Part shown: positions 1 through 8,126 of the stretch, piece by piece
How the letters are laid out: each line of letters begins with the position of its first letter
Numbering within the stretch: the stretch's first letter is position 1
DNA from: an uncultured Desulfovibrio sp.
Lineage (GTDB): Bacteria; Desulfobacterota; Desulfovibrionia; Desulfovibrionales; Desulfovibrionaceae
Reading direction: 5' to 3'
DNA length: 36,635 nucleotides
Assembly (NCBI GenBank): GCA_947038175.1
Contig: CAMQVJ010000021.1
Coordinates: 1-36,635, forward strand
Notes under the pieces: generated by a model
What the model saw: only the letters and a program-made list of their open reading frames with translations
What the model was told of the DNA's origin: nothing
Database searches by the model: none
Made by a program: the position numbers and the translations under genes

Positions 1-827
1 TCTTTTAAATAAATAGGCGTAATATCTTCCGCTTGCCAGTGGGCTTGGGTGCTCATGCGGTATAAAGCATCTATACTTGGATTATCAAAGCTTGTGCAAA
101 GCACATGGGTCTTTGGGTATGTAGCTTTGAAATACTCTCGGCATGTACTAAGTCCACTACCCATAATATAGGTGGGGATTTTTTCTATGGTATTATGGGC
201 GTTTGCTTCTGCGTGTGTGGAATCAGATTCATGCGGAACTTTATTGGATTCTTGCAGGATTTGTTCAGAATTTGGAATAGGTATAAGGCGAAGAGTAGAG
301 CTTGGTTGCGGAATGCTGTTCTTATCAAAAATATAATCGCAGGCATGTACATGCGTTTTTGTTGCGCTTGTAAGAACTCTCACGCATTCACCTTCCCTTG
401 CAGGGATATTGGCGGCGATGCATTGCAAATAATCAAGAGGGGCTTGCAGACGTTGCCTTTGAGACTCTGTAAGTGATGAGGGGGTAGATTGGGAGGACTC
501 GGAATCTTGGGGCGACAGGGATTGTTTGTTAAAATAGGGAGGCTTGGAATGTAAAGGGGGTAAGGATCGCATAAGGGCAGCAAGGGTCACTGCGCTTATA
601 CGTATACCCATAAAATTACCAGGCCCAACTACACACGCAATATGAGTTATTTCGTGGCAAGAAATTCCTAGTTTTTGACATGCCGCATAAACGCTTGAAA
701 GAAGAAGTTCCGTGCCGCCTTTTTTGGGCGCAAAGTCTTCCGCATACAAAAGCCCTTGTTCATTTGAAAACAAGAATTGCATGCGCTTTTCAGCGGAGTT
801 TATGGTCAGTACTAATTTTTTATCCAT
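1..827 (-). CDS. tsaB: TsaB, tRNA t6A-synthesis protein (3' end cut by window edge)
   Basis: The frame is open from an ATG at 827 down to base 1 (275 codons) with no stop, so the C-terminus lies outside the window. TsaB is the inactive ASKHA-fold partner of TsaD in N6-threonylcarbamoyladenosine formation on ANN-decoding tRNAs. Seen: an ASKHA-like N-terminus (KKLVLTINSAEKRMQFLFS), the family loop VVGPGNFMGIRIS at residues 66-78 (usual form GPGSFTGLRIG), and a C-terminal ITPIYLK that resembles the DPLYLR end of the family. Between about 88 and 130 there is a Ser/Pro/Gln-rich stretch where the family normally continues compactly, making this protein at least 275 residues against roughly 230. It lies 42 bases downstream of rseP on the same strand and is probably co-transcribed. 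The identification rests on the loop motif and the ends; the middle is divergent. Confidence 0.8.
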   Translation of the reverse strand, partial: MDKKLVLTINSAEKRMQFLFSNEQGLLYAEDFAPKKGGTELLLSSVYAACQKLGISCHEITHIACVVGPGNFMGIRISAVTLAALMRSLPPLHSKPPYFNKQSLSPQDSESSQSTPSSLTESQRQRLQAPLDYLQCIAANIPAREGECVRVLTSATKTHVHACDYIFDKNSIPQPSSTLRLIPIPNSEQILQESNKVPHESDSTHAEANAHNTIEKIPTYIMGSGLSTCREYFKATYPKTHVLCTSFDNPSIDALYRMSTQAHWQAEDITPIYLK

Positions 828-869
828 GGACTTTTCTTTAGTATAATAAAACAAAAAGGGCTTGGTTTT

Positions 870-1964
870 TTATTCAAACCAACGCATAATGTCATTAAAG
901 GTCGCAAAAACCATAAGGCTTATGAGAAGAAAAGCGCCCACTTGCATGGATTTTTCTTGAATAAATTCAGGAACGGGGCGGCGAATAATCATTTCAATAA
1001 GACAAAAAACTATCATACCACCATCAAGAACAGGAATAGGAAGAAGATTCAAAAGCCCTAAGTTTACACTAATGAGCGCAGCGAGTAAAAGAAGGGAAGT
1101 AAGCCCTACTTTTGCTTGTTCACCAATCATTTGACCGATAAGGATAGGGCCACCCACCGCATCAGCAGAAACAGAGCCTGTGACAAGCTTCTTGAGTCCT
1201 GTCAAGGTAAGCGTAATCATAGTCCATGTTTGATCAAAACCTTGTTTAATTGATTGGCTAAATGTCAATGCTTCATGGCGCACACTTCCAAAAGGTTGCA
1301 CACCGATAAGCCATGCAATTTCTTCTTCACCAAAAAGATTTGTGCGTGTCATTTCTTTTGGTGTGAGTGCAAGATTTAAAGTTTCATCGTTACGAGATAT
1401 TTCAAAATCGAGAGTTTTTCCGTTGGAAGCGTTCACAATTTCTGGAATTTGTTGCCATTGGTTCAAGGCAGTGCCATCGATGGCAAGAACGGTGTCGCCT
1501 TTTTCTAAACCAGCAGAAATAGCAGGGGAATCAGGGAGAATATTACCAATTTGAGGTAATGGAATAGCTAAACCTGTGGAAAAAGAGAGACCAACATAAA
1601 TAATCCATGCCAAAAGAATATTGGCAAAAGGGCCAGCAAAGGCTAAAATCATTCTTTGCCAAGGCGGTCTATTATAAACAGCTTCTTCTTTTGTGAATCC
1701 TAATTCTTCCACTTCATCACTGTATTCACCAACCGCAGCCACGTAGCCACCAAAGGGCAACCATGACAAACGGTACTCGGTTTTATCTTTTTTAAAAGAC
1801 CATAATTTAGGCCCCATACCAATGGAAAAAGTGATAACCCCAATGCCCATAGCTCGGTTTGCTAAAAAATGCCCTAGCTCATGGAAAAAGATGAGTCCGC
1901 CAAGCACTAGTGTTATAGCAAGCGCTGAATCCCAGTATGATAAAACATTAAGTATTGATTCCAT
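870..1964 (-). CDS. rseP: RseP-type site-2 (RIP) zinc metalloprotease
   Basis: Intramembrane zinc protease of 364 residues. Seen: the HELGH zinc site at residues 28-32 in the first membrane segment, one PDZ domain at roughly 125-200 (including GDTVLAIDGTALNQW), and the C-terminal third-ligand motif NLLPIPVLDGG at about 306-316, all flanked by hydrophobic segments. The E. coli homologue has two PDZ domains and about 450 residues; this shorter one-PDZ form is common in other bacteria. Family members cut anti-sigma factors or leftover signal peptides in the inner membrane; the substrate here cannot be read from sequence. The gene follows dxr in the order uppS-cdsA-dxr-rseP, which is the classical order, but a repeat element and candidate promoters separate it from dxr. 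Confidence 0.95.
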   Translation of the reverse strand: MESILNVLSYWDSALAITLVLGGLIFFHELGHFLANRAMGIGVITFSIGMGPKLWSFKKDKTEYRLSWLPFGGYVAAVGEYSDEVEELGFTKEEAVYNRPPWQRMILAFAGPFANILLAWIIYVGLSFSTGLAIPLPQIGNILPDSPAISAGLEKGDTVLAIDGTALNQWQQIPEIVNASNGKTLDFEISRNDETLNLALTPKEMTRTNLFGEEEIAWLIGVQPFGSVRHEALTFSQSIKQGFDQTWTMITLTLTGLKKLVTGSVSADAVGGPILIGQMIGEQAKVGLTSLLLLAALISVNLGLLNLLPIPVLDGGMIVFCLIEMIIRRPVPEFIQEKSMQVGAFLLISLMVFATFNDIMRWFE

Positions 1965-2044
1965 AGAAGTATTTATTATTCCCTTAATTATTTTGAATAT
2001 AATTATAATAGTTTAAAATGTTGTATGCTTATTATCCTAAACTA

Positions 2045-2072
2045 AAGATAATATGTAATACTGTCTCGTCAA
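2045..2072 (-). promoter_or_regulatory. Candidate rseP promoter (proximal)
   Basis: On the minus strand TTGACG (2072-2067), a 16-base spacer and TATCTT (2050-2045) form a sigma70-like pair about 80 bases upstream of the rseP start. It was picked by eye in AT-rich DNA, so the chance of coincidence is real. Confidence 0.4.
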
Positions 2073-2084
2073 TGGGCGAAAAGT

Positions 2085-2113
2085 ATATTACATGAATTTT
2101 TGAGAAAAATCAA
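2085..2113 (-). promoter_or_regulatory. Candidate rseP promoter (distal)
   Basis: On the minus strand TTGATT (2113-2108), a 17-base spacer and TAATAT (2090-2085) form a second sigma70-like pair upstream of rseP. It suggests that rseP-tsaB can be transcribed independently of dxr. Confidence 0.4.
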
Positions 2114-2157
2114 GCAAGGAGAGAGCTGTTTAACTAGAGTTGTACGCCGTTCCAATT

Positions 2158-2335
2158 TGAGAGGCTTTACCTCTCATGCCACTCTCTTTCAGCGGTCACG
2201 TTCGTAAACGTAAACGGCTATGCCGCCGTCGGTTGGCTGGAAAGCTCATATCTTAGTGTTTTTTGTAACCTTTGTTTACAAAAAACACATATGTGGGGGT
2301 TAGGGGGAGTTCAACTCCCCCTAAAAAGAAAGTGG
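2158..2335 (+). repeat. Multi-hairpin intergenic repeat, copy A
   Basis: This copy lies in the 408-base dxr-rseP gap. Its modules in plus orientation are as follows. Hairpin 1 is TGAGAGG/CCTCTCA at 2158-2176. A variant hairpin 2 (CTTTCAGC pairing with GCTGGAAAG) has an inserted segment in its loop containing TCGTAAACGTAAACG. The core AAAGCTCATATCTTAGTG starts at 2241. Hairpin 3 is GTGTTTTTTGTAA/TTTACAAAAAACAC at 2256-2288. A GGGGGTTAGGGGG run follows, whose second G-tract begins hairpin 4 (GGGGGAGTT/AACTCCCCC, 2303-2321), followed by an A-rich tail. The same modules recur at 5517, 7953 and 34578. Confidence 0.85.
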
Positions 2336-2372
2336 TATACTTCTAAAAAGAAGGAACAATTTCAATCGCTCC

Positions 2373-3734
2373 TTAAAAAGAAAGAGCAATTTCTCTCGCA
2401 CTTCTATCTCGTTCTTCAATATGTAAAAGAGCGTCTTCCGTGTTCATGCTCTTAAAGTCAAAAGTAGAGTTATTTGAATGTTTTTGTAAAACACGGTCAA
2501 CCATATTGGGAATTTCTGTGAAAGGAATTTTTTCTTGTAGGAATAACTCAACTGCTATTTCATTGGCAGCATTGAGTTCTACGCATGCGTTATTCGTGAA
2601 TGCCTCACGAGCAAGGCGTAAGCAAGGAAAATTGTGGAGGTTTGCTTCTTCAAAGGTAAGGGCTTGCTTGGTGAGATCAAGGGCAGATAAGGTGTTTCTT
2701 TTGGTGTCAAGCATTTGCGGATAAGCAAGACAAGCGCCAATGGGCAGGCGCATATCAGGGCTGGCAAGCTGTGCCAGTATAGATCCGTCTTGCCATTCGA
2801 CAAGAGAATGCACAATGGATTGAGGGTGAACAAGCACATCAATCGTTTCAAGAGGGACACCATATAAATGACAAGCCTCTATAACTTCAAGCCCTTTATT
2901 CATAAGGCTTGCGGAGTCTATACTTATTTTAGCCCCCATATTCCAGTTGGGATGCTTGAGGGCGTCTTGTACGGTGACATTCTTTAAAAAGTTTGTGTCT
3001 TTACCTCGAAATGGACCACCAGAAGCGGTTAAAATAAGCTTTTTAATGTAAGAATTTTGGGAAGGCAAAGCATCAAAATTATTTATGACAGGGGAAAATA
3101 CCGATGTCGATGTGGGCGTGGTGTTATATATATTACTAGGCGCCTGTTTATCTTGTAATACGTCAGATTGGCGAGAAACATCATGGGTGTATTGTGCTAG
3201 TATACATTGAAAAATTGCATAGTGCTCAGAATCGACAGGAAGAATGGTCGCGTTATTTTTTTGAGCCAAATAACGGATAAGATCACCCGCTAAAACAAGG
3301 GATTCCTTATTAGCTAGGCAAATATTTTTTCCAGCTTCTGTGGCTGCGACAGTGGCACGCAGTCCAGCTGCTCCTACTTGGGCAGAAACAACAGTGTCAA
3401 TTTCAGGTAAAGACGCTAAAAATGCATAGCCTTTTTTCCCGAAGACAATTTGTGGCTTATAATCAGAGGAGAGCTGCTTGGTCAAAGCGCTGATATCTTT
3501 TTCTTCTTGAATACCAATAAGTTGCGGACGAAACTCGTTGGCCTGTTTTGCAAGAAGATCTATATTTTTTCCGCCAGCAAGTGCGTAAATTTCAAAGAGG
3601 TTTGGCGTATTTCTTATAATAGTCAGGGTGTTTCTACCAATGGTACCAGTAGAGCCCATGAGAACAATCTTTTTCCTATTGAGTTGTCCGCCTAAGCTTT
3701 CTTGTGTTTGAGGTAGTTTGCTAATATAATTCAT
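2373..3734 (-). CDS. dxr: 1-deoxy-D-xylulose 5-phosphate reductoisomerase
   Basis: Second enzyme of the MEP isoprenoid pathway, converting DXP to MEP with NADPH and a divalent metal. I start it at the ATG at 3734 (453 residues); the TTG three codons upstream is the only earlier in-frame option. Seen: nucleotide-binding GSTGTIG (27-33), LANKES (140-145), DSEHYAIFQ (168-176; the family usually has N where this has Y), TASGGPF (236-242) and HPNWNMG followed by SIDSASLMNKGLE. E. coli Dxr has 398 residues; most of the excess is a Ser/Thr/Asn/Gln-rich insertion at about 181-228, just before the TASGGPF strand. Its start is 15 bases from the cdsA stop, so the two are co-transcribed. Identification is firm; the effect of the insertion is unknown. 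Confidence 0.96.
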   Translation of the reverse strand: MNYISKLPQTQESLGGQLNRKKIVLMGSTGTIGRNTLTIIRNTPNLFEIYALAGGKNIDLLAKQANEFRPQLIGIQEEKDISALTKQLSSDYKPQIVFGKKGYAFLASLPEIDTVVSAQVGAAGLRATVAATEAGKNICLANKESLVLAGDLIRYLAQKNNATILPVDSEHYAIFQCILAQYTHDVSRQSDVLQDKQAPSNIYNTTPTSTSVFSPVINNFDALPSQNSYIKKLILTASGGPFRGKDTNFLKNVTVQDALKHPNWNMGAKISIDSASLMNKGLEVIEACHLYGVPLETIDVLVHPQSIVHSLVEWQDGSILAQLASPDMRLPIGACLAYPQMLDTKRNTLSALDLTKQALTFEEANLHNFPCLRLAREAFTNNACVELNAANEIAVELFLQEKIPFTEIPNMVDRVLQKHSNNSTFDFKSMNTEDALLHIEERDRSAREIALSF

Positions 3735-3749
3735 TTTTATCAATACTGT

Positions 3750-4571
3750 TTAGTTGAATTGTTTAATAAGTGTATGACATATTTCAAAGCTTGCGATGGT
3801 GAAAATGAGGCTATCTGTTCTATCCAAAATTCCACCATGGCCAGGGAGAATATTCCCAGAATCTTTGATGTTTGCCGTTCTTTTCAATGCTGACTCAAAA
3901 AAGTCACCGAGCTGGGTGAATACTCCAAGGAAAATTCCCATAAGGATAAGTATGGTAAGAGACTGCGTATCCACAATATTATATGTCATTCCAAAATAAA
4001 CCACAACTAAGATAGCAGCAATAAGCCCTGCGAATGAGCCTTCAATACTTTTTTTAGGGCTCACCGCTGGCCAAATTCTATGCTTACCAAATAAAACGCC
4101 TGTAAAATAAGCAGCTGTATCGGAAGCGATGGGAATACATGCGATCATGAGTTGTTGAAAAGGAGTGAAGGAGAGAATAAGGGAAAAAATAACAGGTACA
4201 TAGAAAAATGATATAAAGATGATAGACGTGTTTTTCATGTTCCCAAGGGCTTTTTCCTGTGAAAAATTGACCATCGAGAAAAGAGCGAGAAGAAGAAAAA
4301 GGAAAATAAAAGCGATATGTTGTATAGACTCTTGATAGAAATATGCCAAAAGAATGTAGAGCAAACCGAGGCTAACGGCAGTGTATCGCTCTTTTCTTTT
4401 GTCTTTGTCCATAAATAAATTACAAAATTCCATTTGACCGACAATAGATATAAAGCAAACAAGAGCTAAAAGCGCATATGTTCCTATATACCAAGCGGTT
4501 ACTACTATACATATTAAGATAATACCCGTAAGTACACGTAATTTGAGCGCAGAGAATTTTGATTCAGCCAT
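3750..4571 (-). CDS. cdsA: Phosphatidate cytidylyltransferase (CDP-diglyceride synthase)
   Basis: Makes CDP-diacylglycerol from phosphatidic acid and CTP in the inner membrane, feeding phospholipid synthesis. The protein has 273 residues with about eight hydrophobic segments. Near the C-terminus the family signature is read as SALKRTANIKDSGNILPGHG followed by GILDRTDSL, with the metal-binding KD and the terminal D-R-x-D. It sits between uppS and dxr, the common bacterial order. Nothing looks truncated. Confidence 0.95.
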   Translation of the reverse strand: MAESKFSALKLRVLTGIILICIVVTAWYIGTYALLALVCFISIVGQMEFCNLFMDKDKRKERYTAVSLGLLYILLAYFYQESIQHIAFIFLFLLLALFSMVNFSQEKALGNMKNTSIIFISFFYVPVIFSLILSFTPFQQLMIACIPIASDTAAYFTGVLFGKHRIWPAVSPKKSIEGSFAGLIAAILVVVYFGMTYNIVDTQSLTILILMGIFLGVFTQLGDFFESALKRTANIKDSGNILPGHGGILDRTDSLIFTIASFEICHTLIKQFN

Positions 4572-4665
4572 TATGAGTTCCTTCCTAAAAGTGAGAGGGG
4601 AAGATATGCTTTTTTGTAAAATAATAAAACTTGAATAAAAGATTCTAAAAAATCAAAAATTATAA

Positions 4666-5439
4666 TTAAACATCAATTTTGCCGAAACGTCGTTTTCGAT
4701 TAGCGTAAACATCAAGTGCTAACTTGAAATCAAGTGCAGAAAAATCTGGCCAATAAACATCGGTGAAATAGAGTTCAGAATAGGCTGCTTGGAATAAATA
4801 AAAATTACTAAGACGTAGTTCACCACTGGTGCGAATAATAAGATCAGGGTCAGGAAGCTCAGGGTAAAAAAAGTGTTTTCTTAAGTTCGCTTCCGTGTAG
4901 TCTGTTTCTGAAAAAATACGTGCAAATTCTTTTTTGAGAGTCGCTTCATTTTGAGCGGCTTTGATGATTCTTTCTAAATTTTCAGGAGAGCAAAGGCTTT
5001 CATAAGCACTTTTGCGAGCGGCTTGTATTATTTCTTGAGAACCTGAATAATTAAGCGCAAGTGTAAGCTCTGTATTTGTGCCTTTTGCTGTCTTTTTAAT
5101 AGCATAATCAAGTGCTTTGCGAGTAGCTAAAGGTAAATTACTTTTCTCTCCTATGACATTGAGGCGAATGCCTTCTTTGAGCATAAGAGGGAGTTCTTTA
5201 TTGGTAAATTCACAAAAAAGAGTAAAGAGATAATTGACTTCTTCTTGAGGGCGATTCCAGTTTTCCGTAGAAAATGCATAAAGAGAGACATGGGGGATTT
5301 CATGACGTACGCATTCTGAAAGAACAGTACGCACAGTCTGTGCACCCGCAAGATGGCCTTCACTTCTTTTGAGACCTCGTTCTTGTGCCCAACGTCCGTT
5401 GCCGTCCATAATAATGGCTATATGCTTTGGTTTTTTCAT
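4666..5439 (-). CDS. uppS: Isoprenyl transferase (undecaprenyl diphosphate synthase)
   Basis: cis-Prenyltransferase that extends farnesyl diphosphate with isopentenyl diphosphate to the C55 lipid carrier used for peptidoglycan and LPS. The protein has 257 residues. Seen: IAIIMDGNGRWAQERG at the N-terminus with catalytic D12, the region SLYAFSTENWNRP, and the C-terminal RTSGELRLSNF followed by YSELYFTDVYWPDF. It is the first gene of the uppS-cdsA-dxr run; upstream towards frr lies repeat copy B, so whether it shares the frr transcript is not clear. Confidence 0.96.
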   Translation of the reverse strand: MKKPKHIAIIMDGNGRWAQERGLKRSEGHLAGAQTVRTVLSECVRHEIPHVSLYAFSTENWNRPQEEVNYLFTLFCEFTNKELPLMLKEGIRLNVIGEKSNLPLATRKALDYAIKKTAKGTNTELTLALNYSGSQEIIQAARKSAYESLCSPENLERIIKAAQNEATLKKEFARIFSETDYTEANLRKHFFYPELPDPDLIIRTSGELRLSNFYLFQAAYSELYFTDVYWPDFSALDFKLALDVYANRKRRFGKIDV

Positions 5440-5516
5440 GGTTCTTTAATCTTGTTAATATTATTCAAAGAAGTATTCAGGTTTTAAACGAAGGGTACGC
5501 CCTTGGTAGTCTTTAA

Positions 5517-5645
5517 ACATCTCATATTTATGTTTTTTGTGAACTTTGTCTGTAAAAAATATAAATGTGGGGGTTTGGGGGAGTTCAACTCCCTAAAAAA
5601 AGAAAATAAGAACTAATGTGGGGAGTTTAACTCCCCAAAAAAAGT
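5517..5645 (+). repeat. Multi-hairpin intergenic repeat, copy B
   Basis: Lies in the frr-uppS gap. The core AAACATCTCATATTTATG (from 5516) is followed by a hairpin 3 whose arms TTATGTTTTTTGTG and TGTAAAAAATATAA pair with several G-U wobbles on the plus strand. Then come GGGGGTTTGGGGG and hairpin 4 (GGGAGTT/AACTCCC). Hairpin 4 is duplicated as GGGGAGTT/AACTCCCC at 5620-5636. Hairpins 1 and 2 are missing; an unrelated small hairpin AAGGG-TACG-CCCTT lies at 5491-5504. Confidence 0.8.
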
Positions 5646-5676
5646 ATTCCATTTTTGTCTGTAGATAAAAATGAAA

Positions 5677-6237
5677 TTAGATTTCCATTATTTCTTTTTC
5701 TTTTGCTTGGTTCTTTGTGTCAGATTTAGCAACAAAAGAGTCCGTAAGCTTTTGGATATCTTCCATAGCTTTTTTTAGTTCATCTTCGCTAATAGCTTTA
5801 TCTTTTTCAAGCTTTTTGAGTACTTCGTTGGCGTCACGACGAACGTTACGGATAGCAACTTTTGCTTCTTCGGTGTATTTTTTACATACTTTACCGATAT
5901 CTTTTCTGCGTTCTTCTGTGAGAGGTGGTATACAAATGCGAATCAATTTACCGTCATTTTGTGGGCTAAGACCAAGGTTAGCGACCACAATCGCTTTTTC
6001 AATAAGAGTCATTGTGCTCTTGTCCCAAGGTTGAATGGTAACGGTGCGGCTATCAGGAATAGCAACGGAGGACATTTGTTGAATAGGGGTAATTGTTCCA
6101 TAATAATCAACTTTAATCTCATCAACTAAAGAGGTAGTCGCACGTCCAGTACGGAGCTTAGCAAATTCTTTTTCAAGTGCTGCGATAGCTTTTTCCATAC
6201 GTTCTTCGGTGTCTAACAAAAGGGTATCTTTATCCAT
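5677..6237 (-). CDS. frr: Ribosome recycling factor
   Basis: Splits post-termination ribosomes together with EF-G. The 186-residue length is typical (185 in E. coli). Seen: the N-terminal [23 protein letters not shown] helix region with the conserved [14 protein letters not shown], and [18 protein letters not shown], followed by the long C-terminal helix. It follows pyrH with a single base between the pyrH stop and the frr start, the standard pyrH-frr pair. Confidence 0.97.
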   Translation of the reverse strand: MDKDTLLLDTEERMEKAIAALEKEFAKLRTGRATTSLVDEIKVDYYGTITPIQQMSSVAIPDSRTVTIQPWDKSTMTLIEKAIVVANLGLSPQNDGKLIRICIPPLTEERRKDIGKVCKKYTEEAKVAIRNVRRDANEVLKKLEKDKAISEDELKKAMEDIQKLTDSFVAKSDTKNQAKEKEIMEI

Positions 6238-6238
6238 T

Positions 6239-6955
6239 TTATTCTCCTTCTACAATGGTTCCAGGGTTTTCACCACAAACAACACGTTTTATATTACCAC
6301 CAGAAATATTACATACAATGATGGGAACTTTGTTTTCTTGAGCCAGCGTGATTGCGGTTGTGTCCATAACTTTGAGGTGACGACGAAGGGTTTCTTCATA
6401 GGTGATATGATCAAACTTTACAGCATCGTCAAATTTTTCAGGGTCTTTATCGTAAACACCGTCCACTCTTGTCGCCTTAATAATAGCTTCACAACGAAGC
6501 TCCATAGCACGAAGAGCTGCGGCTGTATCGGTTGTAAAATAAGGGTTGCCTGTTCCTGCAGCACAAATAACCACTCGCCCTTTTTCAAGGTGACTAAGGG
6601 CTTTACGACGAATATACGGTTCGCAAAGTTCGGTTGTTGCTATGGCAGAAAGTACACGGGTTGGAACTTTGATTTTTTCAAGAGCTTCTTGAATAGCCAT
6701 GGCATTAAGAATGGTGGCAAGCATTCCCATATAGTCTGCTGTGGCTCTGTCCATCCCTTTTGCGGATGAAGAAATTCCACGGAAAATATTTCCTCCGCCA
6801 ACCACAAGCACCACTTCTAAACCCATGCTAGCAACATCTGCTATTTCTTTGCAAATGGAAGAGACTGTTTCAGGGTCAATCCCAAAGCCTTTTTCTCCTG
6901 CAAGGGATTCTCCACTGAGTTTTAGAAGCACTCGGCGATATGTTAAGTTGCTCAT
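6239..6955 (-). CDS. pyrH: UMP kinase
   Basis: Phosphorylates UMP to UDP in the cytoplasm; member of the amino-acid-kinase fold. The protein has 238 residues. Seen: [12 protein letters not shown] near the N-terminus, [13 protein letters not shown], the [18 protein letters not shown] uridylate-binding region, and [17 protein letters not shown] followed by [13 protein letters not shown]. It is followed directly by frr and preceded by a GT2 glycosyltransferase with a 10-base gap. In many relatives rpsB-tsf-pyrH-frr are contiguous; here the glycosyltransferase, a terminator and repeat copy C interrupt the series. Confidence 0.97.
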   Translation of the reverse strand: MSNLTYRRVLLKLSGESLAGEKGFGIDPETVSSICKEIADVASMGLEVVLVVGGGNIFRGISSSAKGMDRATADYMGMLATILNAMAIQEALEKIKVPTRVLSAIATTELCEPYIRRKALSHLEKGRVVICAAGTGNPYFTTDTAAALRAMELRCEAIIKATRVDGVYDKDPEKFDDAVKFDHITYEETLRRHLKVMDTTAITLAQENKVPIIVCNISGGNIKRVVCGENPGTIVEGE

Positions 6956-6965
6956 ATTTTTTCCT

Positions 6966-7790
6966 TTAGTCTTTTTGATGCAAGTTAGTATTGGGCTCTT
7001 TTAAACTACGGACATACGGTTTGCCCCAATTGCCTTCTTGCACTCTTATGTATTTAAAAAATGTATAATACGCTATATTAATGGCTAAAAGAAAGCCTGC
7101 TTTTCCATCTAAAAATCCACGCTTTACTATATACATATGAAAAAAACGCCATTTTGCATGGAGTATGGCAGCAAATAAGCCTGGGCTTTTGCCGGCATTC
7201 TTCATGGAGATTGCTCCCCGTGTTGCATAAATATTCAGTTTTTCAAGTTGATGAGCAAAGCCTGAATAGGAATAATGTAAAAGGTCTCCCTCAAGTACTG
7301 CGTGTTCCTTTGTAGGAATATAGACAGGGTGTCCATTCTTTTGGGAAATTTCAATGCCAGCTGGCTGAAAAAGTCTAAACAATCTATCTGGATACATTCC
7401 GCCATGAGTAATAAATTTATCATAATACCACGTTCTTCTAGATACCTGATAAGCGGAGATGGGGTTGTTTTCTTGGGCTAAAGCCGTTTGAATGGATTGC
7501 TTGAGCTCTAAGGAGCAAATTTCATCGCAATCTAAAAAGAAAATCCAGTCTGAAGGCATATTATTTTGGATCCAATCTATACCGAATTGGATTTGTTCCA
7601 TATACCCTTTGAAAGGATTTTCAATAAAAGTAGTGTTATGTTCTTGTGCTATTTGCTTTGTGCTGTCCGTACTGTAGGAATCAATGATAACAATACGTGA
7701 ACAAAAAGAGAGGGATTCAAGGCAAGAAGCAAGCACTCTTTCACCATTTAAGGTGATAAGCAATGCGGTGAGTTTAGTATTATCTTCCAT
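6966..7790 (-). CDS. GT2-family glycosyltransferase, WaaE/KdtX-like
   Basis: 274 residues with a GT-A fold: the N-terminal nucleotide-sugar site [20 protein letters not shown], then [16 protein letters not shown], and FFLDCDE at about 81-87 where the family has the metal-binding DxD/DADE. The C-terminal part (PDRLFRLF, followed by LLHYSYSGF) matches the lipopolysaccharide-core WaaE/KdtX subgroup. It most likely adds a sugar to the LPS core at the inner face of the membrane; donor and acceptor cannot be read. The gene sits 10 bases upstream of pyrH, which makes it the first gene of the GT-pyrH-frr transcript after the rpsB-tsf terminator. The ribosome-binding site is weak. Confidence 0.8.
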   Translation of the reverse strand: MEDNTKLTALLITLNGERVLASCLESLSFCSRIVIIDSYSTDSTKQIAQEHNTTFIENPFKGYMEQIQFGIDWIQNNMPSDWIFFLDCDEICSLELKQSIQTALAQENNPISAYQVSRRTWYYDKFITHGGMYPDRLFRLFQPAGIEISQKNGHPVYIPTKEHAVLEGDLLHYSYSGFAHQLEKLNIYATRGAISMKNAGKSPGLFAAILHAKWRFFHMYIVKRGFLDGKAGFLLAINIAYYTFFKYIRVQEGNWGKPYVRSLKEPNTNLHQKD

Positions 7791-7865
7791 AATATGCTTC
7801 GTGCTTTTTAATGTTTATCGATGTTTTCTGTTATGAAAATAAAAACTGCTAAAACTTACTTACAA

Positions 7866-7893
7866 AATAAGGCAGGTATTATCCTGCCTTATT
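7866..7893 (-). terminator. Intrinsic terminator after rpsB-tsf
   Basis: Arms AATAAGGCAGG (7866-7876) and CCTGCCTTATT (7883-7893) form an 11-bp stem with a 6-base loop. Read on the minus strand the stem runs into TTTTG, so it should end rpsB-tsf transcription before the GT2 gene. Confidence 0.75.
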
Positions 7894-7952
7894 CTTATAA
7901 AAACTTCAAGCAAAAAGGTTTAATATTTGTATTTAGGAGCTACGTATTCTAA

Positions 7953-8096
7953 TATGAGAGGCTTTGCCTCTCATACTCTCCACCAAAGGACATGATGTTC
8001 TTTGGAAACCTCATATATTAGTGTTTCTTGTAAAAGTTCTTTACGGGAAACACATAATGAGGGGGATTTGGGGAGTTCAACTTCCTCAAAAAAAAT
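7953..8096 (+). repeat. Multi-hairpin intergenic repeat, copy C
   Basis: Lies between tsf and its terminator. Hairpin 1 is TATGAGAGGC/GCCTCTCATA (7953-7975). Hairpin 2 has arms CCAAAGGACAT/ATGTTCTTTGG (7983-8005) with one G-U. The core AAACCTCATATATTAGTG starts at 8006. Hairpin 3 has arms GTGTTTCTTGTAAA/TTTACGGGAAACAC (8021-8053) with two U-G pairs. It ends with GGGGGATTTGGGG and hairpin 4 (GGGGAGTT/AACTTCCTC), followed by an A-run. The rest of the 336-base tsf-GT2 gap shows no gene. Confidence 0.85.
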
Positions 8097-8126
8097 AAAT
8101 AGACTTTTGCTTGATATTACAGCTAA

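Noticed and set aside
105-476. Plus-strand frame at the left edge
   Set aside because: It lies opposite the uninterrupted tsaB frame, which carries a real family motif.
2295-2307. G-tracts as a G-quadruplex
   Set aside because: Only two G5 runs occur per copy, whereas four are needed for an intramolecular quadruplex, and the second run is better explained by the following hairpin.
2256-2335. Repeat hairpins considered as ordinary rho-independent terminators of the minus-strand genes
   Set aside because: On the minus strand the GGGGAGTT hairpin is followed by CCCCC-type sequence, not Ts; the T-tract lies on the wrong side. The modular conservation also goes far beyond a terminator.
6209-6769. 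186-codon plus-strand frame opposite pyrH/frr
   Set aside because: It overlaps two certain genes on the other strand and its composition is not protein-like.
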